Part shown: in pieces, positions 1 to 11,767 of the stretch
Numbering within the stretch: the stretch's first letter is position 1
Layout of the letters: each line of letters opens with the position of its first letter
Source: Rutidosis leptorrhynchoides
Lineage: Eukaryota > Streptophyta > Magnoliopsida > Asterales > Asteraceae
NCBI RefSeq assembly: GCF_046630445.1
Contig: NC_092338.1
Coordinates: 149,034,501 to 149,098,500, forward strand
Length of the DNA stretch: 64,000 nt
Direction: 5' to 3'
Translations under genes and position numbers: made by a program
The notes under the pieces: model-generated
The model's database searches: none
What the model saw: the letters and a program-made list of their open reading frames with translations, nothing else
What the model was told of the DNA's origin: nothing

Positions 1-1014
1 ATGAACCATTAAAATTGAATTACTAACAACGAACTGCTAACTACGGACTAAGGAATTATTCAAAGTATTAAAAGTATAACAAGTATATATATGTGACGTT
101 TGTTTAAAAAGAAAAGGTATTGATATATTATATATGGATAGGTTCGTGATATCAACCGGAGACCAAGTCAAATTATATATATATCTTCAAGACGAAAGTG
201 AGTATATAGTCCCACTTTTAAACTCTAAATATTTCGGGATGAGAATACATGTATTTTATGTTTTACGTTATGGACACAAGTAACTAAAAAATATATTCTA
301 CGTTGAGTTGTACCACTGGCATACTTCCCTGTAGCTTGGTAACTGTTATTTACAGCGGTATTGTAAACGCGAATCCTGTTGATAGATCTATCGGGCCTGA
401 CAACCCCAACCGGACTGGACGACCAGTATTCAACGGTTGCACAGTACTTCGTTTCGTGACTACACTTGGTACGGTGTAGTAAGATTTCATAATAAAGGGA
501 ATATGCGACGTGATTAAATGTTAAGTATGGTTACCAAGTGCTCAACCACTTAGAATATTTTTATTAAACTGTTTATATACGAAATCTTGTGGTCTATATA
601 TATATATTGCTGCCGGCATTAAACCTATATCTCACCAACTTTATGTTGACGTTTTAAACATGTCTATTCTCAGGTGATAATTAGAAGCTTCCGCTGCAAC
701 ATGTTGAATTTAAACAAGATCTTGAGTATGCATATTTGTGTCAAAAATAAAACTGCATATCGGAGGATTTGTAATGTAAAATATGCTAGAAATTGTATTG
801 TTATCATCACATGTAAAGTTTGTAAGTCTAAGATTATCGCTAAACGATAATCATCTTTATTTTATCTAAAGCTTGTATCAAAATAAGAATTATGGTTTGT
901 AATGTAAAATATATGCAGTTGTTCTTTTAAAAATGTCGCATATAGAGGTCAATACCTCGCAATGAAATCATACGTTATCTAACACGTTCTTATGGTTAAG
1001 GACGGGTTATGACA
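1..1014 (+). repeat. 5' LTR, 3' part only
   Basis: Direct repeat of 8435-9448. It ends ..TATGACA, giving the CA terminus, and is followed two bases later by the primer-binding site. The upstream part of the LTR lies before the window. Confidence 0.95.
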
Positions 1015-1016
1015 TG

Positions 1017-1028
1017 TGGTATCAGAGC
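1017..1028 (+). promoter_or_regulatory. Primer-binding site (initiator tRNA-Met)
   Basis: TGGTATCAGAGC is the usual plant retrotransposon primer-binding site complementary to the 3' end of initiator methionine tRNA. It lies two bases after the end of the 5' LTR. The same site appears in reverse at 17070-17081 for element A. Confidence 0.92.
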
Positions 1029-1202
1029 GGTGGTCTTAGCGAACCAGGTTTGCATTAGTGTGTCTAACCGAGAAGTCGTTAGGATACATTAGTAAGTCTG
1101 GACTTTGACCGGGTCTGATTTAAAAACCATTGCTTATCATTGTTGGTTAAAATTTATATGTAAATATTATGTAGTACTAATGGGTTAGTTGTTGTGTGAT
1201 AG

Positions 1203-1673
1203 ATGTCGGGCTCAAAACTTGTCATCACGTTCAGCGACTCCGAACCAGAATCTTCAGATGGTGTTCCAGTCATTAACCTATCCGATGACGAAAATAATAT
1301 CTTTGGGGAAGACTCACAAATTCCAGATGAACCAACTGTAAAGAACCCGGAAAGTGAACCCGAGGAGGAAAGTGAACCCGAGGAGGAAAGTGAACCCGAG
1401 GAGGAAAGTGAACCCGAGGAAGAAATACAGGAAATTATAAAAGACGAGTTCGAACTAGGAAAGAAACGAAAGGCTAATGAATTAGAAAATTCAAATCCCG
1501 AGTTTAGTAAGGATGATGTGGCACCAACTCCACTAGACACTACCACCCCTATTCCCGCTATTCCTATTCGTTCTATCCCGGCATCCAGTTCTTCAGTCCC
1601 ACAGCCAAAATATAGGCAGACAGCTAGGATGAGCGTTAGGCGATTCATTGAACCTAAACATCCTAGAAAATAG
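1203..1673 (+). CDS. Small acidic ORF between PBS and gag of the chromovirus (156 aa)
   Basis: I do not recognise a family. The ORF starts 175 bases after the primer-binding site, so it would be the first ORF on the genomic RNA, before gag. The protein is Ser/Asp/Glu-rich. Residues about 21-30 (VPVINLSDDE) look like a SUMO-interacting motif, a short hydrophobic core followed by acidic residues. Residues about 51-75 contain four near-identical Ser-Glu-Pro-Glu-Glu-Glu blocks encoded by an 18-base tandem repeat (about 1351-1422). Next come a basic KKRK cluster that could be a nuclear localisation signal, a Ser/Pro/Thr-rich segment and a basic C-terminus. It is open in a young element, so it may be functional, but length alone does not prove it is translated. 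Confidence 0.55.
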   Translation: MSGSKLVITFSDSEPESSDGVPVINLSDDENNIFGEDSQIPDEPTVKNPESEPEEESEPEEESEPEEESEPEEEIQEIIKDEFELGKKRKANELENSNPEFSKDDVAPTPLDTTTPIPAIPIRSIPASSSSVPQPKYRQTARMSVRRFIEPKHPRK

Positions 1674-2041
1674 ACCAAACGATGCGCTGCCGTATTAAAC
1701 CATGGGATCATATAATGTTTTGTATAATATTATTAGTGTGGTTTGCTTAATGTTTGATGTAAGATAAGCATATGTAAAATAGTGAAGTGTGAAATGCAAT
1801 AATTTTCCATGGTTAAGTATTATTTAGATGGTAGTAATTGATTCTGTACTAAGCTATTAAGTATGGACATTAACGGGTAGGTACTACCCTAGATATAATT
1901 ATAAAACGCTAATAAGAAGAAAAGGCTTTTATAATAATACATGGTTCATATTATTAATAAGCTATAATGTACTGTAAATATACACTGCATCTATAATATT
2001 CCATGTGAATAATTATTTTCTTTTCATTCTTATAGAAGAAT
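1674..2041 (+). other. Chromovirus leader between small ORF and gag
   Basis: There is no ORF here. Positions 1870-1885 repeat, base for base, the 16 bases of the polypurine tract and LTR edge at 6504-6519. A pyrimidine-rich stretch ending in TATAG lies just before the gag ATG (about 2020-2036) and could act as a 3' splice site; GTAAGA near 1757 is a possible donor. The splice suggestion is inference only. Confidence 0.5.
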
Positions 2042-2359
2042 ATGGCGCGATTGAACCGAATGACGGAACAAGAAATCCAGGAACTCATCAATCAGCGAGT
2101 GAACGACAGAATGTTATGGGTCGAGGCTGCAAGAGGTGCTGCAGTTAACCCAAATCCTCGTGTGGGGTGCAATTACAAAACTTTTCAAGCTTGCAAGCCC
2201 TCATCATTTAGTGGAACAGAAGGACCAATCGGTTTAACCCGGTGGATAGAAAAGATGGAGACTGTGTTTAAAATCAGTGGTTGTGTTGAAAAGGACATGA
2301 CCAAGTATGCATCGTGCACTTTACAAGATAGTGCACTCACGTGGTGGAAAATTATGTGA
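2042..2359 (+). CDS. gag: gag, N-terminal part, ended by a frameshift
   Basis: This is the start of the capsid protein (105 aa). The matrix/capsid region runs into the Retrotrans_gag signature ending in Ala-Leu-Thr-Trp-Trp, then stops at TGA. The remainder of the same conserved domain continues in the -1 frame from 2341, so the two halves belong to one protein broken by loss of one base (or an equivalent indel) around 2349-2353. No canonical slippery heptamer is present at the overlap, and a programmed shift in mid-capsid would be unusual, so I read it as a mutation. Confidence 0.88.
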   Translation: MARLNRMTEQEIQELINQRVNDRMLWVEAARGAAVNPNPRVGCNYKTFQACKPSSFSGTEGPIGLTRWIEKMETVFKISGCVEKDMTKYASCTLQDSALTWWKIM

Positions 2360-5300
2360 AGGCTGTAGGAGGAGATGTAGCTTATGATACTCCGTGGGAA
2401 GAATTCAAAACAATGTTAATCAACGAATATTGTCCAAGGAACGAGGTTAGGAAGTTGGAAGATGAGTTACGAAGTCTGAAGGTTATTGGTACTGAAATCA
2501 CCAACTACAATCAGCGATTCATGGAATTAGTTTTGCTATGTCCTGAATTGGTTCCAACCGAAGAACGGAAGATTGAAATGTACAAAGATGGTTTGCCCAA
2601 TAAGGTCAAGGCAAATGTTATAGTATCGAAACCTAAGACAATTCATGAAGCTATAACCATGGCAAACGAGCTAATGGATCAGGTCATCATGGATAAGAAA
2701 GTATCCAATACTGATGTGAAGGTATCAGGTAACAAAAGAAAGTGGAATGGAAATTATGATCGAGGTAACCAACAACAATCTTTTAAGAAACAAGAAAACA
2801 CGCAAGGTGCGGGTAGTGGTTTAAGCTTTGGTTATAAAGGACAAAATCCTTTATGCAACCGATGCCACAAACATCACTCTGGTTACTGTAATGTGGTATG
2901 CAACAAATGTAATCGAAAGGGTCATCTTGCTGAAGATTGTAGGGCTCTCGTTACAAATACAAATGGTACCAAGACTCTTGCCACCAATGCAAATAGAACT
3001 GCGTTGGCTACCATTACTTGTTTTGGGTGTGGAAAACAAGGTCACTATAAGAGCCAGTGCCCGAATCCAGAGAAGAATATCGGACCTGCACGTGGGAGAG
3101 CATTTGTTATTAATGCTAGAGAGGCATGTGAAGACCCGGAGCTTGTTACGGGTACGTTTACCATTAATAACTTATCCGCATCTATTATATTTGATACTGG
3201 TGCTGATAGAAGTTACGTGTGTAGAGACTTTCACGCTAAATTGAATTGTTCATCATTACCTCTAGATGCTAAGTACATGATTGAGTTAGCTAATGGTAAA
3301 CTAATTAAAGCCGATAAAATTTGCCGTGATTGTAAAATAAATTTAGCCGGAGAAACATTTAAGATTGATTTGATACCCGTAGAATTAGGAAGTTTTGATG
3401 TAATAGTCGGCATGGACTGGATGTCCAAAATAGGAGCTGAAGTTGTGTGCGCCAAGAAGGCAATTCGCATTCCTCGTAAGGATAAAACGCCAGTAATGAT
3501 TTATGGAGAGAAGGGTAACTCAAAGCTAAAACTCATTAGTTATTTGAAAGCTCAAAAGTGCTTGAAGAAAGGGTTCTATACTATCTTAGCACATGTTAAT
3601 AAAGTCGAAACAAAGGAAAAAGTGAAGAGCATCAATGACGTGCCTGTGGCAAGAGATTTTCCTGAAGTCTTTCCGGAAAAGTTGCCGGGATTACCTCCAT
3701 TTAGATCTGTAGAATTTCAAATAGATTTAGTACCAGGAGCTGCACCAGTGGCTCGTGCTCCATATAGACTTGCACCGTCCGAGTTAAAAGAACTTCAGAG
3801 TCAGTTAAAAGAATTACTGGATCATGGATTCATACGACCAAGTACTTCACCGTGGGGAGCTCCGATTCTATTTGTTAAAAAGAAAGATGGATCTTTTAGG
3901 ATGTGTATAGATTATCGTGAATTAAATAAGTTAACTATCAAGAATCGGTATCCACTACCGAGAATTGACGACTTATTTGATCAACTCCAAGGATCATGTG
4001 TGTACTCAAAAATTGACCTAAGGTCGGGCTATCATCAATTACGTGTCAAAGAAGAGGACATTCCGAAAACTGCTTTTCGGACACGTTATGGTCATTACGA
4101 ATTTTTGGTCATGCCGTTTGGGTTGACAAATGTGCCAGCTGTATTCATGGACCTCATGAATCGAGTTTGTAGTCCATATTTAGATAAGTTTGTTATCGTT
4201 TTCATTGATGATATTCTTATCTATTCCAAGAGTGAGCAAGAGCATGAGCAGCATTTAAGGTTGATATTAGAGTTGTTAAGAAAAGAACAGCTATATGCTA
4301 AATTTTCTAAATGTGCTTTCTGGTTGAAAGAAGTGCAATTTCTTGGCCACGTTGTTAGTAGCAAAGGAATTCAGGTTGATCCAGCAAAAATTGAAGCCAT
4401 TGAAAAATGGGAGACTCCTAAGACACCAACGCAGATACGCCAATTTTTGGGTTTAGCCGGTTATTATAGAAGGTTTATTCAAGATTTTTCCCGAATAGCT
4501 AAGCCGTTGACAGCGTTAACGCAAAAAGGGAAGAAATATGAATGGACCTCTGAGCAGGAGAACGCATTTCAAATACTAAAGAAGGAGTTAACTACGGCGC
4601 CTATTTTATCGTTACCAGAAGGGAACGATGATTTTGAAATATATTGTGACGCTTCACGACAAGGTTTTGGTTGCGTTCTTATGCAACGGAAGAGAGTTAT
4701 TGCATACGCATCCCGACAATTGAAGATTCACGAGCGGAATTATACGACGCATGATCTAGAATTGGGAGCAGTTGTGTTTGCATTGAAGATGTGGAGACAC
4801 TACTTGTATGGGGTTAAATTCACTGTGTTTACTGATCATAAAAGCCTTCAATATATTTTCGATCAAAAACAGCTGAACATGAGGCAACGTAGGTGGGTTG
4901 AGTTAATAAATGACTATGATTGTGAAATTCGTTATCATCCCGGGAAAGCGAACGTGGTGGCCGACGCTCTAAGCAGAAAGGAACGAGAACCAATTCGAGT
5001 ACGAGCGATGAACATAAAAATTCGCATGAATCTCAACTCACAAATCAAAGAAGTTCAACGAGAAGCACTTACTAAAGAAAATATAGGAAATGAAATAATG
5101 AAGAAGTATGAGAAGCAACTCGTTATGCGGGAAGATGGAATTCGATATTTTGCAAATCGTATTTGGGTACCGAAGTTGGGTGGATTAAGGAAGTTGATAT
5201 TGAACGAGGCACATAAGACAAGATATTCGATACATCCTGGAGTTGGAAAGATGTACCAAGATCTTAAGACGCATTATTGGTGGCCTAATTTGAAGACAGA

Positions 5301-6471
5301 CGTTGCAACATATGTTGGGGAATGTTTAACTTGTTCCAAAGTCAAAGCAGAACACCAGAAGCCGTCAGGGTTACTTCAACAACCAGAAATTCCAGAATGG
5401 AAATGGGACGGTATTACCATGGATTTCATCACGAAGTTACCAAAGACTGCCTGGGGATATGACACCATTTGGGTAATTGTTGATCGTCTTACCAAATCTG
5501 CACATTTCTTGCCTATAAAGGAAACAGATAGAATGGAGAAATTATTACGATTATATATAAAGGAAATAGTTTCAAGGCATGGAATACCTATTTCCATTAT
5601 ATCTGATCGTGATAGTAGGTTTACCTCAAAGTTCTGGCAATCACTACAGGAGGCACTAGGAACTCGTCTGGATATGAGTACCGCATATCATCCGCAAACC
5701 GACGGGCAGAGTGAAAGAACAATTCAGACTCTTGAAGACATGCTCAGGGCATGTGTGATCGATTTTGGAAACGGATGGGATAAGTATTTACCGTTAGCAG
5801 AATTCTCGTATAATAATAGTTATCATGCGAGCATTAAAGCTGCACCATTCGAAGCACTGTATGGAAGGAAGTGTAGATCTCCTATCTGTTGGAATGAAGT
5901 AGGAGATCGACATTTAACTGGTCCCGAGATCATACACGAAACGACTGAGAAGATAGTACAAATCAAGGAGAGATTGAAAACAGCCCGTAGTCGCCAAAAG
6001 AGCTACGCCGATGTCCGAAGGAAACCATTAGAGTTTCAGATCGGTGACATGGTTATGCTAAAGGTGTCACCTTGGAAAGGTGTGATACGTTTTGGAAAAA
6101 GGGGTAAACTGAACCCAAGATATGTAGGCCCGTTCAAGATCATCGAACGCATTGGACCGGTAGCTTATCGACTCGAGTTACCGCAACAACTCGCCGGAGT
6201 ACATAATACCTTTCACGTCTCGAACCTTAAGAAGTGTCTTGCAAAGGAAGACCTCACCATTCCTCTTGAAGAAATCCATGTCGACGAGAAACTACAATTC
6301 GTCGAAGAACCAATCGAAATCATGGACCGTGAAGTTAAACAGCTCAAGCAGAGCAACATACCGATCGTTAAGGTTCGTTGGAATGCTCGAAGAGGTCCTG
6401 AGTTTACTTGGGAACGAGAGGATCAAATGAAACAAAAGTATCCACACTTGTTTCCCGATGACGCAAAATAG
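2341..6471 (+). CDS. gag-pol: gag (rest)-protease-RT-RNase H-integrase-chromodomain polyprotein
   Basis: The open frame is 1,376 codons. Domains in order: rest of Retrotrans_gag (about 1-120); two CCHC zinc knuckles (about 187-200 and 227-240); retropepsin with DTGA at 285-288; reverse transcriptase with FIDD at 621-624; RNase H (about 760-880); integrase with His-His-Cys-Cys zinc finger from about 958 and D,D-35-E core (Asp about 1028 and 1089, Glu about 1125); GPY/F module (about 1255-1268); and a chromodomain (about 1320-1376), which marks the chromovirus lineage and is thought to direct integration into heterochromatin. Apart from the gag frameshift at its start the frame is uninterrupted, in keeping with the near-identical LTRs. 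The first codon is not a true start; translation would begin at 2042. Confidence 0.95.
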   Translation: MVENYVKAVGGDVAYDTPWEEFKTMLINEYCPRNEVRKLEDELRSLKVIGTEITNYNQRFMELVLLCPELVPTEERKIEMYKDGLPNKVKANVIVSKPKTIHEAITMANELMDQVIMDKKVSNTDVKVSGNKRKWNGNYDRGNQQQSFKKQENTQGAGSGLSFGYKGQNPLCNRCHKHHSGYCNVVCNKCNRKGHLAEDCRALVTNTNGTKTLATNANRTALATITCFGCGKQGHYKSQCPNPEKNIGPARGRAFVINAREACEDPELVTGTFTINNLSASIIFDTGADRSYVCRDFHAKLNCSSLPLDAKYMIELANGKLIKADKICRDCKINLAGETFKIDLIPVELGSFDVIVGMDWMSKIGAEVVCAKKAIRIPRKDKTPVMIYGEKGNSKLKLISYLKAQKCLKKGFYTILAHVNKVETKEKVKSINDVPVARDFPEVFPEKLPGLPPFRSVEFQIDLVPGAAPVARAPYRLAPSELKELQSQLKELLDHGFIRPSTSPWGAPILFVKKKDGSFRMCIDYRELNKLTIKNRYPLPRIDDLFDQLQGSCVYSKIDLRSGYHQLRVKEEDIPKTAFRTRYGHYEFLVMPFGLTNVPAVFMDLMNRVCSPYLDKFVIVFIDDILIYSKSEQEHEQHLRLILELLRKEQLYAKFSKCAFWLKEVQFLGHVVSSKGIQVDPAKIEAIEKWETPKTPTQIRQFLGLAGYYRRFIQDFSRIAKPLTALTQKGKKYEWTSEQENAFQILKKELTTAPILSLPEGNDDFEIYCDASRQGFGCVLMQRKRVIAYASRQLKIHERNYTTHDLELGAVVFALKMWRHYLYGVKFTVFTDHKSLQYIFDQKQLNMRQRRWVELINDYDCEIRYHPGKANVVADALSRKEREPIRVRAMNIKIRMNLNSQIKEVQREALTKENIGNEIMKKYEKQLVMREDGIRYFANRIWVPKLGGLRKLILNEAHKTRYSIHPGVGKMYQDLKTHYWWPNLKTDVATYVGECLTCSKVKAEHQKPSGLLQQPEIPEWKWDGITMDFITKLPKTAWGYDTIWVIVDRLTKSAHFLPIKETDRMEKLLRLYIKEIVSRHGIPISIISDRDSRFTSKFWQSLQEALGTRLDMSTAYHPQTDGQSERTIQTLEDMLRACVIDFGNGWDKYLPLAEFSYNNSYHASIKAAPFEALYGRKCRSPICWNEVGDRHLTGPEIIHETTEKIVQIKERLKTARSRQKSYADVRRKPLEFQIGDMVMLKVSPWKGVIRFGKRGKLNPRYVGPFKIIERIGPVAYRLELPQQLAGVHNTFHVSNLKKCLAKEDLTIPLEEIHVDEKLQFVEEPIEIMDREVKQLKQSNIPIVKVRWNARRGPEFTWEREDQMKQKYPHLFPDDAK

Positions 6472-6482
6472 GTACAATTTTA

Positions 6483-6518
6483 AAATTTCGGGACGAAATT
6501 TATTTAACGGGTAGGTAC
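6483..6518 (+). promoter_or_regulatory. Polypurine tract with adjacent perfect inverted repeat
   Basis: AAATTTCG-GGA-CGAAATTT (6483-6501) is a perfect 8-bp inverted repeat. It is followed by AACGGGTAGGTAC, the purine-rich primer for plus-strand synthesis, ending at the LTR edge. Related sequences in reverse orientation flank the 3' LTRs of element A (12568-12610) and element D (44775-44815), so the inverted repeat is a conserved feature of these chromoviruses. Confidence 0.85.
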
Positions 6519-9448
6519 TGTAATGACCCGCACTTTTTCGATCGTTCTATACTTATAAGATTAATATTTATATAAATTAAACCTTACCAACATGATAAGC
6601 AATCCAAATTGTTGAGACTTATGTTTTTGAAAAGAGTTTTACACAACGTTTGACCGTCCAATTTGACCGATGATATCACGAACTATATATAACATACGAT
6701 AATTATACGTTTATGTATATATATGTATTTATATATATTTAACATGATCTAAGGATGTTTAACATCTCATTGGGTACTAATAACAATGAGTTATAAGTAT
6801 ATTTTGAAACTACTAACTTAAGTTTTCAAAACGATAACTATACGTAACGTTCTTCGACATAAATACTTATAACCTATAATACTTATACATGCATCGTATA
6901 GATATGTATTTTATCACTTTTAAAGGGCTTACATACATAAAACAATATAAGTATATTTACAAAAGATAGCTATATTTGAATCCTCGTTCCGTTTTCTCAA
7001 AGATTTCTACACGTATATCTAGGGTATATGTACCCGTATCATACGCAGCTTCTAGATGTATTTACTATTGGTATATACCAATAAAAATCTGCTCCTTAGC
7101 AGCCTTAAATGATTAAGAAACATGTGGAACCAACCATTTGTCAAGTAGCATGAATTATTTAGCAAGAAAACAAAGTTAGGTATCTTTTTTTTCCTTTATA
7201 ACCTAAAAACGTTTTTATGCATGCACACCATTTCTTCACCCCATTTTCTCATACTTACACTTCCATTTCTCTCTTAAAATACTCTTAACATCATACTTGA
7301 TCATCTCCAAGCATTTTCCCCATAAATTAGCTTCAAAAACCTTACTTAAACACCATAAGAAAACCATACAAAAACACTTCAAGAAATCCTTCCAAGAACA
7401 CAAACTTACTTCCAATCTTTCATCCAATTCCATCACCCTTTTGGTTCTAGGTTCTTACTCCTCTTTTACAACAACCTTGTCCAAGGAACTTGAGGTAGAA
7501 TCTATGTTCATAACCTTATTCGATTCATATATATATAGCTATCTTATTTTGTGGTATAAAATTTTAACAACAAGAACATAGTTTGAATGTTTTCAAACTT
7601 GTTTGCAAACTAAATAGATCCTTCTAACTTAACTTTTAAAATACTCCAAGACCTGTAATATAACTTAAATATATGCTAATTTAACAAGGTATAACTTGGT
7701 TTTTCAAAGATTATCTTAAAAACTGTTTTTACGACGTCGGAGTGCCACCGGGGGCTGTTTTGGGTTGGATAATTAAAAACCATCTTAAACTTTGAATTGG
7801 AGGTTTATTTTCTGGAAAAATGATTTTTACTATGAATATGATAACACATAAAAATTTCATGATTTAACTCAAAGTATAAGTATTTTTAGAAAAATAATCA
7901 TTTAAGGTTGTTTACATGATGGAAAATGATTAACTTCATAAGTTTCACTAAAGTTTGACCTATGCCGTGTGATTTTGAATACAAACTAAGGTATTTACAG
8001 TTCATAGTCTTAAAGAGGGACTCGATCCAAGGAGATGGCAAGTTGAATCAACGAAAACAGAGTTGTAACGAAGAAACTATGACCGAAACAAAATCGGATA
8101 TCCAAGACTAGTTTAGCCACGAAAATAATTGGGAAAAATTAAATAAATCACATCTTTTTAAGTTAACATGATATTTTATATATATGTACTTATAATTCAA
8201 TTTTATATGGTTCAGGATCACCCGTAAACAACACGAGAAGATTAATCATAAGATCCCATGATTGTACGCAACACGTCATTTGACAACACCGGTACTTTAT
8301 GTACGCAACACGTCATTTGACAACACCGGTACCGTGGGTCAAGATTAATCTCGACCAATACATATACGATGGAGTTTTATTTATTTCGTTGGGGGTTTTA
8401 TTTATTTCATTGCGGGTATATTAAACATCTAAAAATGAACCATTAAAATTGAATTACTAACAACGAACTGCTAACTACGGACTAAGGAATTATTCAAAGT
8501 ATTAAAAGTATAACAAGTATATATATGTGACGTTTGTTTAAAAAGAAAAGGTATTGATATATTATATATGGATAGGTTCGTGATATCAACCGGAGACCAA
8601 GTCAAATTATATATATATCTTCAAGACGAAAGTGAGTATATAGTCCCACTTTTAAACTCTAAATATTTCGGGATGAGAATACATGTATTTTATGTTTTAC
8701 GTTATGGACACAAGTAACTAAAAAATATATTCTACGTTGAGTTGTACCACTGGCATACTTCCCTGTAGCTTGGTAACTGTTATTTACAGCGGTATTGTAA
8801 ACGCGAATCCTGTTGATAGATCTATCGGGCCTGACAACCCCAACCGGACTGGACGACCAGTATTCAACGGTTGCACAGTACTTCGTTTCGTGACTACACT
8901 TGGTACGGTGTAGTAAGATTTCATAATAAAGGGAATATGCGACGTGATTAAATGTTAAGTATGGTTACCAAGTGCTCAACCACTTAGAATATTTTTATTA
9001 AACTGTTTATATACGAAATCTTGTGGTCTATATATATATATTGCTGCCGGCATTAAACCTATATCTCACCAACTTTATGTTGACGTTTTAAACATGTCTA
9101 TTCTCAGGTGATAATTAGAAGCTTCCGCTGCAACATGTTGAATTTAAACAAGATCTTGAGTATGCATATTTGTGTCAAAAATAAAACTGCATATCGGAGG
9201 ATTTGTAATGTAAAATATGCTAGAAATTGTATTGTTATCATCACATGTAAAGTTTGTAAGTCTAAGATTATCGCTAAACGATAATCATCTTTATTTTGTC
9301 TAAAGCTTGTATCAAAATAAGAATTATGGTTTGTAATGTAAAATATATGCAGTTGTTCTTTTAAAAATGTCGCATATAGAGGTCAATACCTCGCAATGAA
9401 ATCATACGTTATCTAACACGTTCTTATGGTTAAGGACGGGTTATGACA
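6519..9448 (+). repeat. 3' LTR of the young chromovirus (2,930 bp)
   Basis: It starts TGTAATGACCCG and ends ATGACA (TG..CA). Its last 1,014 bases match the window's first 1,014 bases with one difference seen. A TATA-like TTTATAACC lies near 7195. ORFs inside it (for example near 7297-7581) have no recognisable product. A 27-base unit containing the GTACGCAACACGTCATT motif occurs twice between 8264 and 8335. Confidence 0.95.
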
Positions 9449-10778
9449 CCTGTGACACGAGAAACACCTTTGTTAGTTAGACGTCCAAACTTTTCAGTTG
9501 ACACATGAGATGACTGATTTTGCAGAATTTCCAATTTGATTGTACGTTCTTTTGTATCATACTCACTTAAATCGGGTTTAGAACTTGTGTGTGTTGTGGA
9601 CTTAACTGATTTCTTTAAAAGACTCGCTTTTGAAGTTTTTGTCATAGGAATCATAGGAATCTTTTCAGTTAACACAGAACCATTTGGAGAATGAACCTTT
9701 TTAACAATATACTGAGTTGTAGAAACAACTTTCGAACCATGATTTCCAAATTGAGAACGTAGAGGATTTTTAAGAATAGTAATGGGTTTTACATCCTTAG
9801 ATGTTGTTGTTCCCTTCCCCTTTTTAGTAATCCCACCAGTACATTCAAGCACATTGGTTGCAACATTAGACGTTTGCTTAAGTGTGTTAGCCTGTTTCAT
9901 TTGAATTATCTTTTGTTTTAAGCTTTTAATCTCAAGACATAATTCTTCAGCAGAAACTATCACTTCACCCTCCTTAAAAGCATAAGTACATTCTTTCTTA
10001 AGCAGTGAAGCTAATTTATCACACAAAGCAAGCATTTGTTCTAATGATTGGCACTTAAGTTGCAAATCAATATTCTCCTGTTCAAGTTGAGCTACTATAT
10101 GATTCAAATTATGTACAGCAGGCAAATGCAAGTAATAATCATGCAAAGGATCAAGTTGACTTTCAAAATCTATCAAAGGTTCAATGTTCGGTTCATCCTG
10201 AGGTTCTACTTTTTCATCTAAAGAATTTTGACCTAGAGAATCTGTCTCAAAGAAGACAGTTACTTCATGTGCTAGGTCTTCACGGAAAACATCATCTGGA
10301 CATGCAGGTAAAGTTGGTAGAATTGGTTTCACATCAAAAATTGGTTCATCAAACACCTCATCTATTGCAGTAATGCTAGAACTAGGTTTGTTAAACACTT
10401 CATTCTCAAGCATTAAAATGTATTTCTCTAGCATGAGTGTTGGGATATAAACCAGTCTACGCTTAGGCACATAATCTTCACGTTGCATGTTTTTTCAGTT
10501 TCAACAAGATTTTTCAAGAAATCGGGATTCGATTTACCTATCTTAGCATTGATTTTTTCATACATTAAGCTAATTTGATGGTATTTCCTAGATTTACGAT
10601 TTACAATAATATCATCAAAATCAGCATCAGAAGCATGTACAAAATGCGATGGTAAACCGGCTTGAAAATAATCAGAATGATATAATCCTGGAATCTTTTT
10701 GGAAGTATCTTCCAAAATTTTCGGATCTTCATAACCCAACCCCCACTTTTCACCATGAATCATTTTTAGTCTATTCAT
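9449..10778 (-). pseudogene. Copia gag-like coding remnant, C-terminal part
   Basis: Reading from 10778 leftwards, the protein shows Gly-Leu-Gly-Tyr-Glu-Asp-Pro followed by a short linker and Ile-Pro-Gly-Leu-Tyr. In my judgement this pattern is characteristic of gag C-termini in plant copia elements. The frame shifts near 10490 and then stays open for 352 codons. That part holds a Glu/Gln/Lys-rich coiled-coil stretch and a basic Ser/Thr/Lys-rich tail. The last few codons of the frame come from the inserted LTR, so the true remnant ends at 9449. The rest of the element, with pol, would lie beyond the inserted chromovirus. Confidence 0.6.
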
Positions 10779-10799
10779 GAAAATCGTTTATTTTGAAAG

Positions 10800-11746
10800 T
10801 TACATATCCATGATAGCTTTGGATTGCTCTGTTCGATAGAGTTTTTCCTCATATCGAGCAAGTTGAGCTTTCATTTGAAAAGATTCTTTTGACAATAAAG
10901 AAATTTCAGTGTTCTTTTCAATTATGGTGTTTTTCAATTGAACGATTTTCTTGTTTAGTTTTGAAAGTGTGGGTTCATGTTGGTTTTTCAAATCAGAAAG
11001 ATCTTTTTCTAAAAATTGAACTTTTTCTGCAAGTCGTTCCGATTTTAAACGATAATCAGTTCTTTCAACTTTAATTGGATGAATTGTCTTTTTTAGATCT
11101 TCCAACTCAGTTTCCGTAGAGTTGAGTTGGAGAGTCAATTGTTGCACATCCATTTGCAATTTAGATGAAGAAGGTCTGGTCTCATTCATTTTGATTTTAT
11201 CTTTTAAAACCTTGTTTTCAGATTTTAAGCCTTTGACTTCTTTTGACATTGAGACCAGATTCTTCATCAAGTCATTTTGCATTTTTATAAAATCAGGTGA
11301 GATTTCAGTTGATTGTACCTCATCATCATCGGATGTTGAGTCAGAATTCTCCATTGCTTCCTTAGCTTTGATGAGCGTTGTCACCTTGCAAACATTTGCA
11401 TGTTCCACCTCTGAATCTGAATCGTCAGTCCAGTTAAACCAAGTATCATCAACCGGTTTTAGCTCTCCCCCAGTTTCCACAATCTTAGCCATCAACATTT
11501 TCTTATTGTAGTAAGCTGCGTCCTTCTTCTTAGGCATCTTGCACTCACGAGAGTTCTCATCAGTTGAATCAGAGTGCGAACCATTTTACAAGCAGAACTC
11601 TTCATTTGATTTGGGGTTATCTCTGCAGTGGAGTTACACTTGAATGTTTCCCCGTGCTTCTTGTTTCCAATTCGATTGACATTCATTGAAACCTCCTGGC
11701 TCTCAGAATTTGAGTAACTGAAAGAAAAGGCATATTCTTTAATCAT
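10800..11746 (-). pseudogene. Copia gag-like coding remnant, N-terminal part
   Basis: From 11537 an open frame of 245 codons has a Lys-rich start with Ala-Tyr-Tyr-Asn-Lys-Lys, an acidic Asp/Ser/Glu segment and a long predicted coiled coil (about residues 85-245), as in gag-like proteins of plant copia elements after the zinc knuckle. A TAA at 10800-10802 separates it from the downstream part, which is in the same frame. Upstream sequence in another frame (to 11746) appears to be the same protein shifted near 11540-11560. A CCHC knuckle is not convincingly visible. Confidence 0.6.
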
Positions 11747-11767
11747 TAATAATATCGTATTATTACA

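Larger units (their letters stand above)
1..9448 (+). mobile_element. Young Tekay-type Ty3/gypsy chromovirus, 5' LTR cut by window edge
   Basis: This is an LTR retrotransposon with, in order, partial 5' LTR (1-1014), tRNA-Met primer-binding site (1017-1028), a small extra ORF, gag, protease, RT, RNase H, integrase, chromodomain, polypurine tract and a complete 2,930-bp 3' LTR (6519-9448). Long LTRs and a C-terminal chromodomain fit the Tekay (Del) clade. Bases 1-1014 align without gaps to 8435-9448 and I found one difference (A at 864, G at 9298), so the insertion is recent. It sits in a Ty1/copia gag remnant; the 5 bases after the 3' LTR (CCTGT, 9449-9453) should be the target duplication, but the left flank is outside the window. 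A single frameshift in gag (near 2350) probably makes this copy non-autonomous. Confidence 0.95.
9449..11767 (-). mobile_element. Ty1/copia gag remnant, interrupted by the chromovirus
   Basis: Minus-strand coding remnant of the coiled-coil gag region typical of plant copia elements. It ends abruptly at the chromovirus 3' LTR (9448) and at its other side abuts the truncated LTR of element A at 11768. No copia pol or LTR is visible. Confidence 0.7.

Noticed and set aside
2341..2359. Programmed -1 frameshift between the two gag parts
   Set aside because: No canonical slippery heptamer at the overlap, and the shift lies inside the conserved capsid domain.
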